DNA of 64,000 bases, taken from contig JADKCA010000006.1 of NCBI GenBank assembly GCA_016714795.1, positions 62,001-126,000 on the forward strand, given 5' to 3'. Below are positions 17,072 through 25,274 of the stretch, in pieces. The position numbers were made by a program, and so were the translations under genes. Numbering within the stretch: the stretch's first letter is position 1; each line of letters opens with the position of its first letter. This DNA is from Sphingomonadales bacterium. GTDB taxonomy: Bacteria > Pseudomonadota > Alphaproteobacteria > Sphingomonadales > Sphingomonadaceae. The notes under the pieces are model-generated. The model did not search any database and was not told the origin of the DNA. It saw nothing but the letters and a program-made list of their open reading frames with translations.

Positions 17072-17859
17072 ATGGCAAGCGCGGACTCATCATGGGCCTG
17101 GCCAATGACAAGTCGCTCGCCTGGGGCATTGCAAAGAAGCTGAAAGAAGAGGGCGCGGAACTGGCCTTTTCCTATCAGGGCGACGTGATGGAAAAGCGCG
17201 TGCGGCCGCTCGCCGAGCAGCTGGGCAGCGATTTCCTGCTCGATTGCGACGTCTCCTCCATGGACGAACTGGACAAGACTTTCGCCACGCTCGCGGCGCG
17301 CTGGCCGACAATTGACTTCGTGGTCCACGCCATCGGCTTTTCAGACAAGAACGAACTGCGCGGCGGCTATGTCGATACCAGCCTCGACAACTTCCTGATG
17401 ACGATGAACATCAGCGTCTATTCCTTCGTCGCAGTCACCCAGCGCGCGCAGGCGATGATGTCGGCAGGCGGTGCATTGCTGACGCTCAGCTATTACGGCG
17501 CGGAAAAGGTGATCCCGCATTACAATGTGATGGGTGTGGCCAAGGCAGCGCTGGAAACTTCGGTGAAGTATCTGGCGAACGATCTGGGGCCAAGAGGTAT
17601 CCGCGTGAACGCCATTTCCGCCGGACCGATCAAGACGCTCGCCGCATCGGGCATCGGCGATTTCCGCTATATCATGAAATGGAACGAATATAACGCCCCG
17701 CTGCGCCGCAACACCACGATCGAGGATGTTGGCGGCTCCGCGCTCTACCTGCTGTCCGATCTGGCCAGTGGCGTGACGGGCGAGACGCACCATGTCGATT
17801 CAGGCTATCATGTCGTCGGCATGAAGCAGGAAGATGCCCCGGATATTGCGACTATATGA
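17056..17859 (+). CDS. fabI: Enoyl-[acyl-carrier-protein] reductase (NADH)
   Basis: FabI catalyses the last reduction of fatty-acid elongation and is the target of triclosan. The 267-residue SDR-type protein has RGLIMGLANDKSLAWGIAKK as the nucleotide loop, FVVHAIGFSDKNE, and the catalytic Y156-x6-K163 in HYNVMGVAKAALE. A GGAGG site lies just before ATG 17056; ATG 17068 is a second possibility. It overlaps yihY and ends in an ATGA overlap with aroC, so translation of the three is coupled. Confidence 0.96.
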   Translation: MAGYMNGKRGLIMGLANDKSLAWGIAKKLKEEGAELAFSYQGDVMEKRVRPLAEQLGSDFLLDCDVSSMDELDKTFATLAARWPTIDFVVHAIGFSDKNELRGGYVDTSLDNFLMTMNISVYSFVAVTQRAQAMMSAGGALLTLSYYGAEKVIPHYNVMGVAKAALETSVKYLANDLGPRGIRVNAISAGPIKTLAASGIGDFRYIMKWNEYNAPLRRNTTIEDVGGSALYLLSDLASGVTGETHHVDSGYHVVGMKQEDAPDIATI

Positions 17860-18923
17860 GCTACAACACCTTCGGCCGCGTTTTGCGCTTCACCACATGG
17901 GGGGAAAGCCATGGCCCTGCGCTGGGCGCGGTGGTGGATGGCTGTCCGCCGGGCATTGCCCTCAGTGAGGCAGACATTCAGCCTTTCCTCGATAAGCGCC
18001 GTCCCGGCCAGAACAAATTCACCACGCAGCGGCAGGAGCCCGATGCGGTGCGCATCCTGTCTGGTGTGTTCGAAGGGCGGACGACGGGGACGCCGATCAG
18101 CCTGATGATCGAAAACACCGATCAGCGGTCCAAGGATTATTCAGAAGTCGCCAAGGCCTATCGACCCGGCCATGCCGATTACAGCTATGACGCCAAATAC
18201 GGCTTCCGTGACTATCGCGGCGGCGGGCGATCCTCCGCACGCGAAACGGCGGCACGGGTCGCGGCAGGCGGGGTGGCGCGTGCGATCCTGCCGGATGTGA
18301 CGATCCATGCCTATGTGACTGAAATCGGTGGCGATGCGATCAACCGCGACAATTTCGAACTGGCCCAGATCGAACGCAACCCCTTCTTCTGCCCGGATGA
18401 GGCTGCTGCCGGCCGCTGGGAGAAACTGGTGGACGATGCGCGCAAGGCGGGTTCCTCGCTCGGCGCAGTCGTCGAATGTGTGGCAACCGGCGTTCCTGCA
18501 GGCTGGGGCGCTCCGCTCTATGCCAAGCTCGACAGCGAACTGGCCGCTGCGATGATGAGCATCAACGCGGTCAAGGGCGTCGAGATTGGCGCGGGTTTCG
18601 ACGCCGCCCGGCTGCGCGGCGAAGATAATGCCGATCCGATGCGCCCCGGCACCAACGCGCCACAATTCCTCGCGAACAATGCGGGCGGCATTGCAGGCGG
18701 CATTTCCACTGGCCAGCCGGTCATCTGCCGCGTGGCGTTCAAGCCCACCTCCTCCTTGCTGATCCCGCAACAGACCATCACCCGCGAGGGCGAGGCGACC
18801 GACATCATCACCAAGGGCCGCCATGATCCCTGCGTGGGCATTCGCGGTGTGCCCGTAGTAGAGGCGATGATGGCGCTGGTGCTGGCAGATCAGAAATTGC
18901 TGCATCGGGCGCAGTGCGGTTGA
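17856..18923 (+). CDS. aroC: Chorismate synthase
   Basis: AroC makes chorismate from EPSP in the last step of the shikimate pathway and needs reduced FMN. The 355-residue protein has the three family signatures: GESHGPALGAVVDGCPPG near the N terminus, the region around YRGGGRSSARETAARVAAGG, and RHDPCVGIRGVPVVEAM at the C terminus. Length is normal. It starts in a four-base overlap with fabI and overlaps the next hydrolase by 10 bases. Confidence 0.97.
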   Translation: MSYNTFGRVLRFTTWGESHGPALGAVVDGCPPGIALSEADIQPFLDKRRPGQNKFTTQRQEPDAVRILSGVFEGRTTGTPISLMIENTDQRSKDYSEVAKAYRPGHADYSYDAKYGFRDYRGGGRSSARETAARVAAGGVARAILPDVTIHAYVTEIGGDAINRDNFELAQIERNPFFCPDEAAAGRWEKLVDDARKAGSSLGAVVECVATGVPAGWGAPLYAKLDSELAAAMMSINAVKGVEIGAGFDAARLRGEDNADPMRPGTNAPQFLANNAGGIAGGISTGQPVICRVAFKPTSSLLIPQQTITREGEATDIITKGRHDPCVGIRGVPVVEAMMALVLADQKLLHRAQCG

Positions 18924-19615
18924 ACGAGCAATCCCCTCCCCCCTTGCGCCATGCCTTGGGCGAAACCCGCCTCATCAAGGACTGGATCGCCGCCCGCCTG
19001 ACGGAAGACGCACTGGCTCAGTCCGCGCCGGGCGATGGGCGCTCCATCCTCGTCGTGCCCGGCATGTTCACGTCTGACCGGCGGACGCGGGTGATGCGGC
19101 GGGTGTTGGCCAAGGCGGGCTATGATGTGCATGGCTGGGAAATGGGCCGCCACATGCCGGGCGGTGAAGAGATACTGGAGCGCGTCGATGGGCGCGTGTC
19201 GCATATCTGCCGCGACCATGGCCAGCCCGTTACGCTGGTCGGCTGGTCTTTGGGCGGGCTGGTGGCGCGGGAATATGCCAAGCGCCATCCCGAAAAAGTG
19301 GCGGGTGTCGTGACGCTCGGATCGCCTTTCTCCGGCAATCCGCGCAGCAATCGCGCCTGGCGGCTGTGGGAGTTTGCGGCCAAGCAGAAGATCGAGGATT
19401 CGCCCTTCGGCCATGGGCTGGGAGACAAGCCACCGGTGGATACCACGGCAATCTGGTCTGCCCGCGATGGCATCATTCCGCCTCCCGCCGCGCGTGGGCT
19501 GGAGCATGAGCGCGACCGCGAGATAGAGGTGAATAGCGGCCATTTCGCGATGGCCTGCGCGCCCTCCCCGCTCGTCGCACTCCTGCGCACCTTGCGTGAA
19601 AATCCGCCTGCATGA
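18914..19615 (+). CDS. Alpha/beta hydrolase
   Basis: A 233-residue alpha/beta-hydrolase. The nucleophile elbow is GWSLGG (Ser), the oxyanion side is VVPGMFTSDRR, and the last His is probably in VNSGHFAMA. It is close in plan to esterase/lipase-like proteins; the substrate is unknown. The start is GTG 18914, overlapping the aroC stop, with TTG 18920 as a weaker option. It ends in an ATGA overlap with pnuC, so it may be made together with NAD-salvage proteins, although a functional link is not shown. Confidence 0.85.
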   Translation: MRLNEQSPPPLRHALGETRLIKDWIAARLTEDALAQSAPGDGRSILVVPGMFTSDRRTRVMRRVLAKAGYDVHGWEMGRHMPGGEEILERVDGRVSHICRDHGQPVTLVGWSLGGLVAREYAKRHPEKVAGVVTLGSPFSGNPRSNRAWRLWEFAAKQKIEDSPFGHGLGDKPPVDTTAIWSARDGIIPPPAARGLEHERDREIEVNSGHFAMACAPSPLVALLRTLRENPPA

Positions 19616-20169
19616 GCGGGATCGAGTGGCTCGCCGCGATGCTGGGGCTGGCCAATGTCTGGCTGATCGTGAAGCGCAGTGTGTGGAATTATCCGTTCGC
19701 GCTGGCCATGTGCGGCCTCTATCTCTTCATCTTCTATGAAGCGAAGCTCTACAGCGATGCCGGGCTGCAAATCTTCTTCATCGCCATCAATATCTATGGC
19801 TGGGCCGCATGGGTGAAGAATCGCGCCGATGCAGGTGAGGTTGTGGTCGAGCGTCTGATAATGCCCGAGCGCTGGATCTGGGCGGCTGGCACGCTCGGTC
19901 TGTGTGCATTGTGGGGCACCGGCATGGCACGGATGACCGATGCGAGTTACCCCTATTGGGACGGATCGGTCGCCATGATCAGCATCGTTTCGCAAATCCT
20001 GATGGCGCAGCGCAAGGCTGAGAATTGGGTCGGCTGGATCATCGTCAACATGCTCTCCATCCCGCTTTATCTGGTGAAGGGGCTTTACCCCACCATGGTG
20101 CTCTATACGATCCTGCTGGGCATGGCCGTGATCGGCTGGCTGCAATGGAAGGCGCGCGCACTCTCATGA
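19612..20169 (+). CDS. pnuC: Nicotinamide riboside transporter
   Basis: PnuC imports nicotinamide riboside by facilitated diffusion. The 185-residue protein has about seven hydrophobic segments and the family elements LYLFIFYEAKLYSDAGLQ, NIYGWAAW and ENWVGWIIVNMLSIPLYL. It is followed in a four-base overlap by a NadR-type kinase, which would trap the imported riboside by phosphorylation. This pairing strongly supports the transport assignment. No riboswitch was seen upstream because the gene lies within an operon. Confidence 0.93.
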   Translation: MSGIEWLAAMLGLANVWLIVKRSVWNYPFALAMCGLYLFIFYEAKLYSDAGLQIFFIAINIYGWAAWVKNRADAGEVVVERLIMPERWIWAAGTLGLCALWGTGMARMTDASYPYWDGSVAMISIVSQILMAQRKAENWVGWIIVNMLSIPLYLVKGLYPTMVLYTILLGMAVIGWLQWKARALS

Positions 20170-20681
20170 AATCCATCTGCCTGCACGGCCCCGAAAGCGT
20201 GGGCAAATCCACGATGGCGACGCTGCTCGCCGCTCACCTCAATTGCGAGATCGTGCCCGAATATGGCCGCGCCTATTGCGAGGAAAATGGAACAGACAGT
20301 TCAATGCACGATCTGGTGGTGATCGCACAGCGCACAGCCGAGATGGACAAGGCCGCCAAGGCCCGCGCACGCGACTGGCTGATCCTCGATACCGATCCGG
20401 TAATGACCGCCGTCTGGGCGGAAATGATGCACGGTCGGCAGGACCCATGGTTCACCCGGTTCAATGACTATGCCGACATTTATCTGCTGCTCGACATCGA
20501 TCTGCCCTGGGTGGATGACGGTCTGCGCTTTTATGGTAAGGCGGAAGACCGCCGCCGCTTTTTCGATCTGAGCAAGGCCGAACTGGAGCGGCGCGGCGTG
20601 CGCTGGGCGCTGATCTCCGGCGAAGGCGATGTGCGGTTCGAGGCCGCGCTGGCGGCGGTTGAGGAGATCATCGATGACTGA
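20166..20681 (+). CDS. NadR-type ATPase / nicotinamide riboside kinase
   Basis: A 171-residue kinase domain equivalent to the C-terminal (ribosylnicotinamide kinase) part of NadR, with no N-terminal regulator or adenylyltransferase domain. The Walker A motif is HGPESVGKST (residues 7-16), followed by VPEYGRAYCEENG and LILDTDP. It probably phosphorylates nicotinamide riboside to NMN behind PnuC. A separate adenylyltransferase (NadD-type) must complete NAD. It starts in an ATGA overlap with pnuC and overlaps the next hydrolase by eight bases. Confidence 0.9.
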   Translation: MKSICLHGPESVGKSTMATLLAAHLNCEIVPEYGRAYCEENGTDSSMHDLVVIAQRTAEMDKAAKARARDWLILDTDPVMTAVWAEMMHGRQDPWFTRFNDYADIYLLLDIDLPWVDDGLRFYGKAEDRRRFFDLSKAELERRGVRWALISGEGDVRFEAALAAVEEIIDD

Positions 20682-21588
20682 CTGTAGCTGGGCGCCTGCC
20701 CCCGCATCAGCGATCACAACGCGCTTCGTGCAGGCGAATGGCCTGACTTTCGAGCTGGCCGAATGCGGGTCTGGCCCGCGCCTTGCGCTCTGCCTGCATG
20801 GTTTTCCCGAACTCAATTTCAGCTGGCGGCACCAGATGCCGATGCTGGCACAGAAAGGCTGGCGCGTCTGGGCACCCAATCAGCGCGGCTATGGTGCATC
20901 CTCCCGCCCCGAAGGCGTGCGGGCCTATGCTCTCGACAATCTGACGGCAGACGTGGCCGCGCTGATCGACGCTGCGGCGGCGGAAAGCCCGGTCGAAGAG
21001 GTGATGCTCGTCGCGCATGATTGGGGCGCGATTGTCGCCTGGGCGTTTGCCATCCTGAAGCTGCGCCCACTCACCAAACTCGTCATCATGAACGTGCCGC
21101 ACCCCAAGGTGGCAGAGCGGGAAATCCGGCGTTGGGACCAGATGAAGAAGAGCTGGTACATCTTCTTCTTCCAGCTGCCCTGGATTCCTGAACGCGCCCT
21201 GCTCGCCAAGGATGCCGAATTTGTGCGCGGAGCCTTCCTCAACATGGCGGTAGACAAGAGCCGCTTCCCCAAGGACGTGCTCGATGTCTATGCCCGCGCA
21301 GCGCAGCGCCCCGGCGCAGCCACAGCCATGGTCAACTGGTATCGCGCGCTCATCCGCCACGCCAAATCCATTACTTTGGGCGATGGCCGCATCGACACGC
21401 CGACGCTGATGGTGTGGGGTGAAGAGGATGCCGCGCTCAACATCAATTGCACGGTGGGCACCGAGGCTTGGGTGCCAAACTTCACGCTCCACCGCCTGCC
21501 CGCTGTCTCGCATTGGGTGCAGCAGGAAGCGCCGGAGGCGGTGAATGCCATCTTGTCCGACTGGCTCGATCAGTCTGATCGGGATTAG
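20674..21588 (+). CDS. Epoxide hydrolase-like alpha/beta hydrolase
   Basis: A 304-residue alpha/beta hydrolase of the Asp-nucleophile group. The oxyanion motif is HGFPE (residues 42-46), the nucleophile is D116 in AHDWGAIVAW, and the C-terminal His is in AVSHWVQQEAPE. The cap domain is present between about 130 and 220. These features fit epoxide hydrolases or haloacid/haloalkane dehalogenase relatives. I chose ATG 20674 (MTDCSWAPAP), overlapping the kinase stop. It closes the overlapping gene run that starts at yihY. Confidence 0.88.
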   Translation: MTDCSWAPAPASAITTRFVQANGLTFELAECGSGPRLALCLHGFPELNFSWRHQMPMLAQKGWRVWAPNQRGYGASSRPEGVRAYALDNLTADVAALIDAAAAESPVEEVMLVAHDWGAIVAWAFAILKLRPLTKLVIMNVPHPKVAEREIRRWDQMKKSWYIFFFQLPWIPERALLAKDAEFVRGAFLNMAVDKSRFPKDVLDVYARAAQRPGAATAMVNWYRALIRHAKSITLGDGRIDTPTLMVWGEEDAALNINCTVGTEAWVPNFTLHRLPAVSHWVQQEAPEAVNAILSDWLDQSDRD

Positions 21589-21628
21589 GCGTTGGCCCAT
21601 TCTCCTCCCCTTGACTAAGGCCATTGAT

Positions 21629-21656
21629 CGTCATTCCCGCCTGCGCGGGAATGACG
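21629..21656. repeat. Short palindromic intergenic repeat upstream of gor
   Basis: A perfect 12-base inverted repeat (CGTCATTCCCGC / GCGGGAATGACG) with a four-base CTGC spacer. No T run follows. The sequence type is a widespread REP-like element in proteobacterial intergenic DNA. Confidence 0.8.
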
Positions 21657-21680
21657 CGATAGATTTGCAGGAATGAGACC

Positions 21681-23027
21681 ATGACCCACGATTTCGACCT
21701 CTTCATCATCGGCGCCGGTTCAGGCGGCGTGCGCGCATCGCGCGTGGCGGCGCAGCATGGCGCGCGCGTGGCCGTGGCGGAGGAGCATCGCGTGGGCGGC
21801 ACCTGTGTCATCCGGGGCTGCGTGCCCAAGAAGATGCTCGTTTACGGCGCGCACTTCGCTGAAGATTTGCACGAGGCGGCCAGCTTCGGCTGGGACATTC
21901 AAGGCGCACAGTTTGACTGGACGCGCCTGCGCGATCTCGTCAACAACGATGTCACCCGGCTGGAAGGGCTCTACACCAACACGCTCGACAGCAACAAGGT
22001 GAAGCACTTCCATGAGCGCGCGACCGTCATTGGCCCCAACACGGTGCGGCTGGCGAGCGGCCAGGAGATCACGGCGGGCACCATCCTGATCGCGGTTGGC
22101 GCATGGCCTGCCGTCCCCGCCATCCCGGGCGCAGAGCTGGGCATCACGTCCAACGAGATCTTCCACCTTGATGCCTTGCCCAAACGCGCAGTGATTGCGG
22201 GTGCGGGCTATATCGCCAATGAGTTTGCGGGTGTGCTCCATGCCTTTGGCGTGGATGTGACGCTGGTGACGCGCGGCGAGCGGATGCTGCGCAGCTATGA
22301 CACCGAGATCGTGGACCGGCTGGTCGGCATGACCACGGCCAAAGGCATCGACGTGCGCTTCAACTTCCCGTTGAAGAGCATCACAAAACAGGACGATGGC
22401 AGCCTGCTGGTCGATGGCGGGGATAAGGGGAAGATCGAAACCGATCTGGTGCTGTTCGCCACAGGCCGCGTGCCCAAGACGGACGGACTGGGGCTTGAAG
22501 CAGCGGGCGTCACACTCGACAAGGATGGCGCTGTTGTCGTCGATGAATACAACCGCACCAATGTGCCCAGCATTTATGCCGTGGGCGATGTCACCAACCG
22601 CGTGCAATTGACCCCCGTGGCGATCCGCGAAGGCCATGCCTTTGCCGATACCGTATTCGGCCATAATCCCCGCACGGTTGATTATGGCGCGATCCCCACT
22701 GCCGTCTTCTCCTCTCCTCCCATCGCAGGCGTAGGGATGACCGAAGAGGAAGCCCGCACCGAGCATGGCGATGCCGTGAAAATCTATCGCAGCGATTTCC
22801 GCCCGATGAAAAATGTCGTTTCGGGCCGGATGGAGCGCGGGCTCTACAAGATGATCACGGCGGGTGCAGACGAGAAGGTGGTTGGTCTGCACATGATCGG
22901 GCCGGACAGTGCTGAAATCCTGCAGGCCGCCGCCATCGCGGTGAAGGCAGGTCTCACCAAGGCCGCGTTTGACGACACGATGGCGCTGCATCCCAGCATG
23001 GCTGAAGAACTGGTGCTGATGCGGTAA
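21681..23027 (+). CDS. gor: Glutathione-disulfide reductase
   Basis: A 448-residue flavoprotein that reduces GSSG with NADPH. The redox-active disulfide is C42-x4-C47 in GGTCVIRGCVPKK. FAD and NADPH loops are IIGAGSGGVRASRVAA and VIAGAGYIANEFAGV, and the C-terminal dimer motif ends LHPSMAEELVLMR, with the His-Glu pair at the active site. Start ATG 21681. NADPH could come from the transhydrogenase encoded at the start of this window. It converges on the SRPBCC gene with a six-base gap and no visible terminator. Confidence 0.96.
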   Translation: MTHDFDLFIIGAGSGGVRASRVAAQHGARVAVAEEHRVGGTCVIRGCVPKKMLVYGAHFAEDLHEAASFGWDIQGAQFDWTRLRDLVNNDVTRLEGLYTNTLDSNKVKHFHERATVIGPNTVRLASGQEITAGTILIAVGAWPAVPAIPGAELGITSNEIFHLDALPKRAVIAGAGYIANEFAGVLHAFGVDVTLVTRGERMLRSYDTEIVDRLVGMTTAKGIDVRFNFPLKSITKQDDGSLLVDGGDKGKIETDLVLFATGRVPKTDGLGLEAAGVTLDKDGAVVVDEYNRTNVPSIYAVGDVTNRVQLTPVAIREGHAFADTVFGHNPRTVDYGAIPTAVFSSPPIAGVGMTEEEARTEHGDAVKIYRSDFRPMKNVVSGRMERGLYKMITAGADEKVVGLHMIGPDSAEILQAAAIAVKAGLTKAAFDDTMALHPSMAEELVLMR

Positions 23028-23033
23028 CGGCGG

Positions 23034-23567
23034 CTATTCGCCCTTTTCAAAGAGTTTGGTCAGCGCCCACATTTGTTCATGCAGCACCCGGTCCACAGCG
23101 GGGGCCAGTGCCTTGCCGCTGCCCCGCAAGTCGCCATTCACCTTGTAGACCAGCATCACCATGGTGGAAGGCAAGGGACCAGCGTTTGCGTCCAGCGTCC
23201 AAGTCAGCGTGCCGGTCACCGCCATGTCCTGCAACGGGCCGAGCGGCGCGGAGAGGCGCAACAGCTTGCCCTTCATCGCCTGAACCACCCGGCCATGTTC
23301 GATGCTGCCCTGCCCTTTGGGCATCGTCTCGCAGAAGCAACCGCCTGCGCGCAGCTCCATCTTCAGATTGCGGGCATCTCCTGAATAGGTGTGTGCGGAG
23401 CTCCACCAGCGACGAGGTTGGCCCAGCATCCGGTATATCTGGTCGGGCGTTGCCTGAATCACATGGGCGACGACAAGCTTGAAGCTGTCATCTTCCGCAT
23501 AGTCCATTGCGGCATCCGCTGGGGCCGCCAGTGCCAATGCCATCGCTACCGCCAGTTGCCGTATCAT
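23034..23567 (-). CDS. Secreted SRPBCC (START-like) protein
   Basis: A 177-residue protein with a signal peptide (MIRQLAVAMALALAAPADA) and one SRPBCC-like lipid or ligand-binding domain. Characteristic stretches are VVAHVIQATPDQIYRMLGQP, WWSSAHTYSGDARNL and MVMLVYKVNGDLRG. Ligand and role are unknown. It lies 11 bases behind the GH84-like gene and follows adk on the same strand, so it is the last gene of the ribosomal-operon transcript unless a promoter lies inside. Confidence 0.82.
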   Translation of the reverse strand: MIRQLAVAMALALAAPADAAMDYAEDDSFKLVVAHVIQATPDQIYRMLGQPRRWWSSAHTYSGDARNLKMELRAGGCFCETMPKGQGSIEHGRVVQAMKGKLLRLSAPLGPLQDMAVTGTLTWTLDANAGPLPSTMVMLVYKVNGDLRGSGKALAPAVDRVLHEQMWALTKLFEKGE

Positions 23568-23578
23568 CCACCCGCTCC

Positions 23579-24628
23579 TTATTGCGTCTGCACCTCATCA
23601 AGGCTGATCGCGGTCTTGCCGTCAAGCCAATCGATGATCTCGCGCGCAGCAGGATGATCCAACACGCCATAGCGCAGACGCAGGCGGGCTTCTTCGTCGT
23701 CCGCCATGTCCAGTCCCAGATCGTGCAGCAGGGGCAAATCTTCGGCAATCAGCCGCCCCAAATCTTCGCCAAACAGCGATGAGGCGGCCGCCTCTACCCG
23801 CGCGGCGTCGCTCCCGCCTTCATCCAGCAGCGTCAGCAGCGGGATCAGCCCCAAATGCGCCTGCGTCATCGGGTTGATCTCGTGCCGGGCCACAGCCGCT
23901 CCGTCGCATGAGTCCCGCCCGGCAAAGGGGCGAAGATGAAGATGCCGGTACATGCGTGGACCATCATTGACGGGATAATTGTCCCATAATGTCGGCAGTC
24001 GGCGCAACGTTTCGGCAACCTGCATCAGATGCTTTGCGGGATAGCCCGGAGAACAGACCTTCTCCCCCGTCCAGTAGAGGCCGACAGCCGGATCAAGCCC
24101 CTGCCCCAACGCCTCCAGATACCCTTCGGGCCGCGCGCCGAACACGCGGTCCAGCACGGGATCATCCGAATAATAGCTGGGGCAAAGTGTGAGTGGACGC
24201 CCGCCAAGCCAATTCGAAACGTCATGCGCAATGTGCACCTGCGTGGCAGCCAGATCGGGGAAATCGCCCTTCATATCGTCGAACAGCAGCGACAGGGCGT
24301 CTATGCCGAGATCGATCAACTGATCAATCCGCACCCGCAGAGCCGCGCGGGCCGTGGCGTCGTAACCCTCATTCAGCCCAAGCGGAGACAAGCCGAGTGA
24401 AAAGGCCAAGCCGCGTGAGCGTGCATACACCCCGAATGCAGCCAAAGCTTCGGCTTCCGGCGCGGGATGCGGCAACCGCCAATCGCGGCGCAAAAACCGG
24501 TCCGCCTTGGGCGCATAGGTCCAGTGTGAAAAGCCGCGCGGCCCCAGAGCATCCGCCATCAGCGCGCGTTCGGCCCAGCTATAGGATCGCCCGAAAAACC
24601 CCTCGACAATGCCGAGCGGTGCGCGCAC
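23579..24628 (-). CDS. Beta-N-acetylglucosaminidase domain protein, GH84-like
   Basis: A 349-residue GH84-type domain, the family of hyaluronidases and O-GlcNAcases. The opening PLGIVEGFFGRSYSW and the adjacent catalytic carboxylates D117-D118 in SLLFDDMKGDF are diagnostic. YWTGEKVCSP and LWDNYPVNDGPRM also match. There is no signal peptide, so it would be cytoplasmic. Start GTG 24628 lies one base after the adk stop; an in-frame TTG at 24670 would overlap adk. Position between adk and an SRPBCC protein is unusual for a glycosidase. Confidence 0.88.
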   Translation of the reverse strand: MRAPLGIVEGFFGRSYSWAERALMADALGPRGFSHWTYAPKADRFLRRDWRLPHPAPEAEALAAFGVYARSRGLAFSLGLSPLGLNEGYDATARAALRVRIDQLIDLGIDALSLLFDDMKGDFPDLAATQVHIAHDVSNWLGGRPLTLCPSYYSDDPVLDRVFGARPEGYLEALGQGLDPAVGLYWTGEKVCSPGYPAKHLMQVAETLRRLPTLWDNYPVNDGPRMYRHLHLRPFAGRDSCDGAAVARHEINPMTQAHLGLIPLLTLLDEGGSDAARVEAAASSLFGEDLGRLIAEDLPLLHDLGLDMADDEEARLRLRYGVLDHPAAREIIDWLDGKTAISLDEVQTQ

Positions 24629-24629
24629 C

Positions 24630-25274
24630 TCAGCCCAGTGTGGCGTCGATGGCCGCAGAAACTTCGGCAATGTCGGCCATGCCGTCCACCTTCGTCACCA
24701 GCGCGCGTGCCTCATAGATGGGCAGGATCGGCGCAGTCTTGGCGCGATATTCAGCCATGCGGGTGCGGACGGTTTCTTCATTATCGTCCGGTCGACGCTT
24801 GAATTCGGTGCTGCCGCACGCATCGCAGACGCCCTCTTTCTCGGGCTTCTGGAAATGGTCATGATAGCCCGCATTGCAGCGCGCGCAGGTGTAACGCCCG
24901 GTGATGCGGTCCACGAGCGCGTCTTCATCCACCACCAGCTCGATCACATGATCAAGCGTGCGGCCCCGGCTGGACAGAATAGCGTCCAGCGATTCGGCCT
25001 GTGCTGCCGTGCGCGGATAGCCATCGAAGATCACACCGGTCTTGGGCTCCAACGCATCAAGCGCTTCACCGATGATGCCAGACACGATCTCGTCTGAAAC
25101 CAGTTCACCCGCTTCCATCACAGCCTTGGCCTTGAGCCCGGTCGGCGATTCAGCCTTCACAGCCGCGCGCAACATGTCTCCCGTGGAGAGTTGCACCATG
25201 CCGCGTCCATCGACCAAACGGCTTGCCTGTGTGCCCTTTCCCGCCCCCGGCGGACCCAGCAGGATGATGTTCAT
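24630..25274 (-). CDS. adk: Adenylate kinase
   Basis: Adenylate kinase interconverts ATP plus AMP with two ADP. The 214-residue protein has the P-loop GPPGAGKGTQ, the AMP-binding FDGYPRTAAQAE and the long LID. The LID carries four cysteines (C130, C133, C150, C153), the zinc-binding form. The start directly follows the secY stop (TAA then ATG). Genes secY-adk at the end of the spc operon is the standard bacterial arrangement. Confidence 0.97.
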   Translation of the reverse strand: MNIILLGPPGAGKGTQASRLVDGRGMVQLSTGDMLRAAVKAESPTGLKAKAVMEAGELVSDEIVSGIIGEALDALEPKTGVIFDGYPRTAAQAESLDAILSSRGRTLDHVIELVVDEDALVDRITGRYTCARCNAGYHDHFQKPEKEGVCDACGSTEFKRRPDDNEETVRTRMAEYRAKTAPILPIYEARALVTKVDGMADIAEVSAAIDATLG

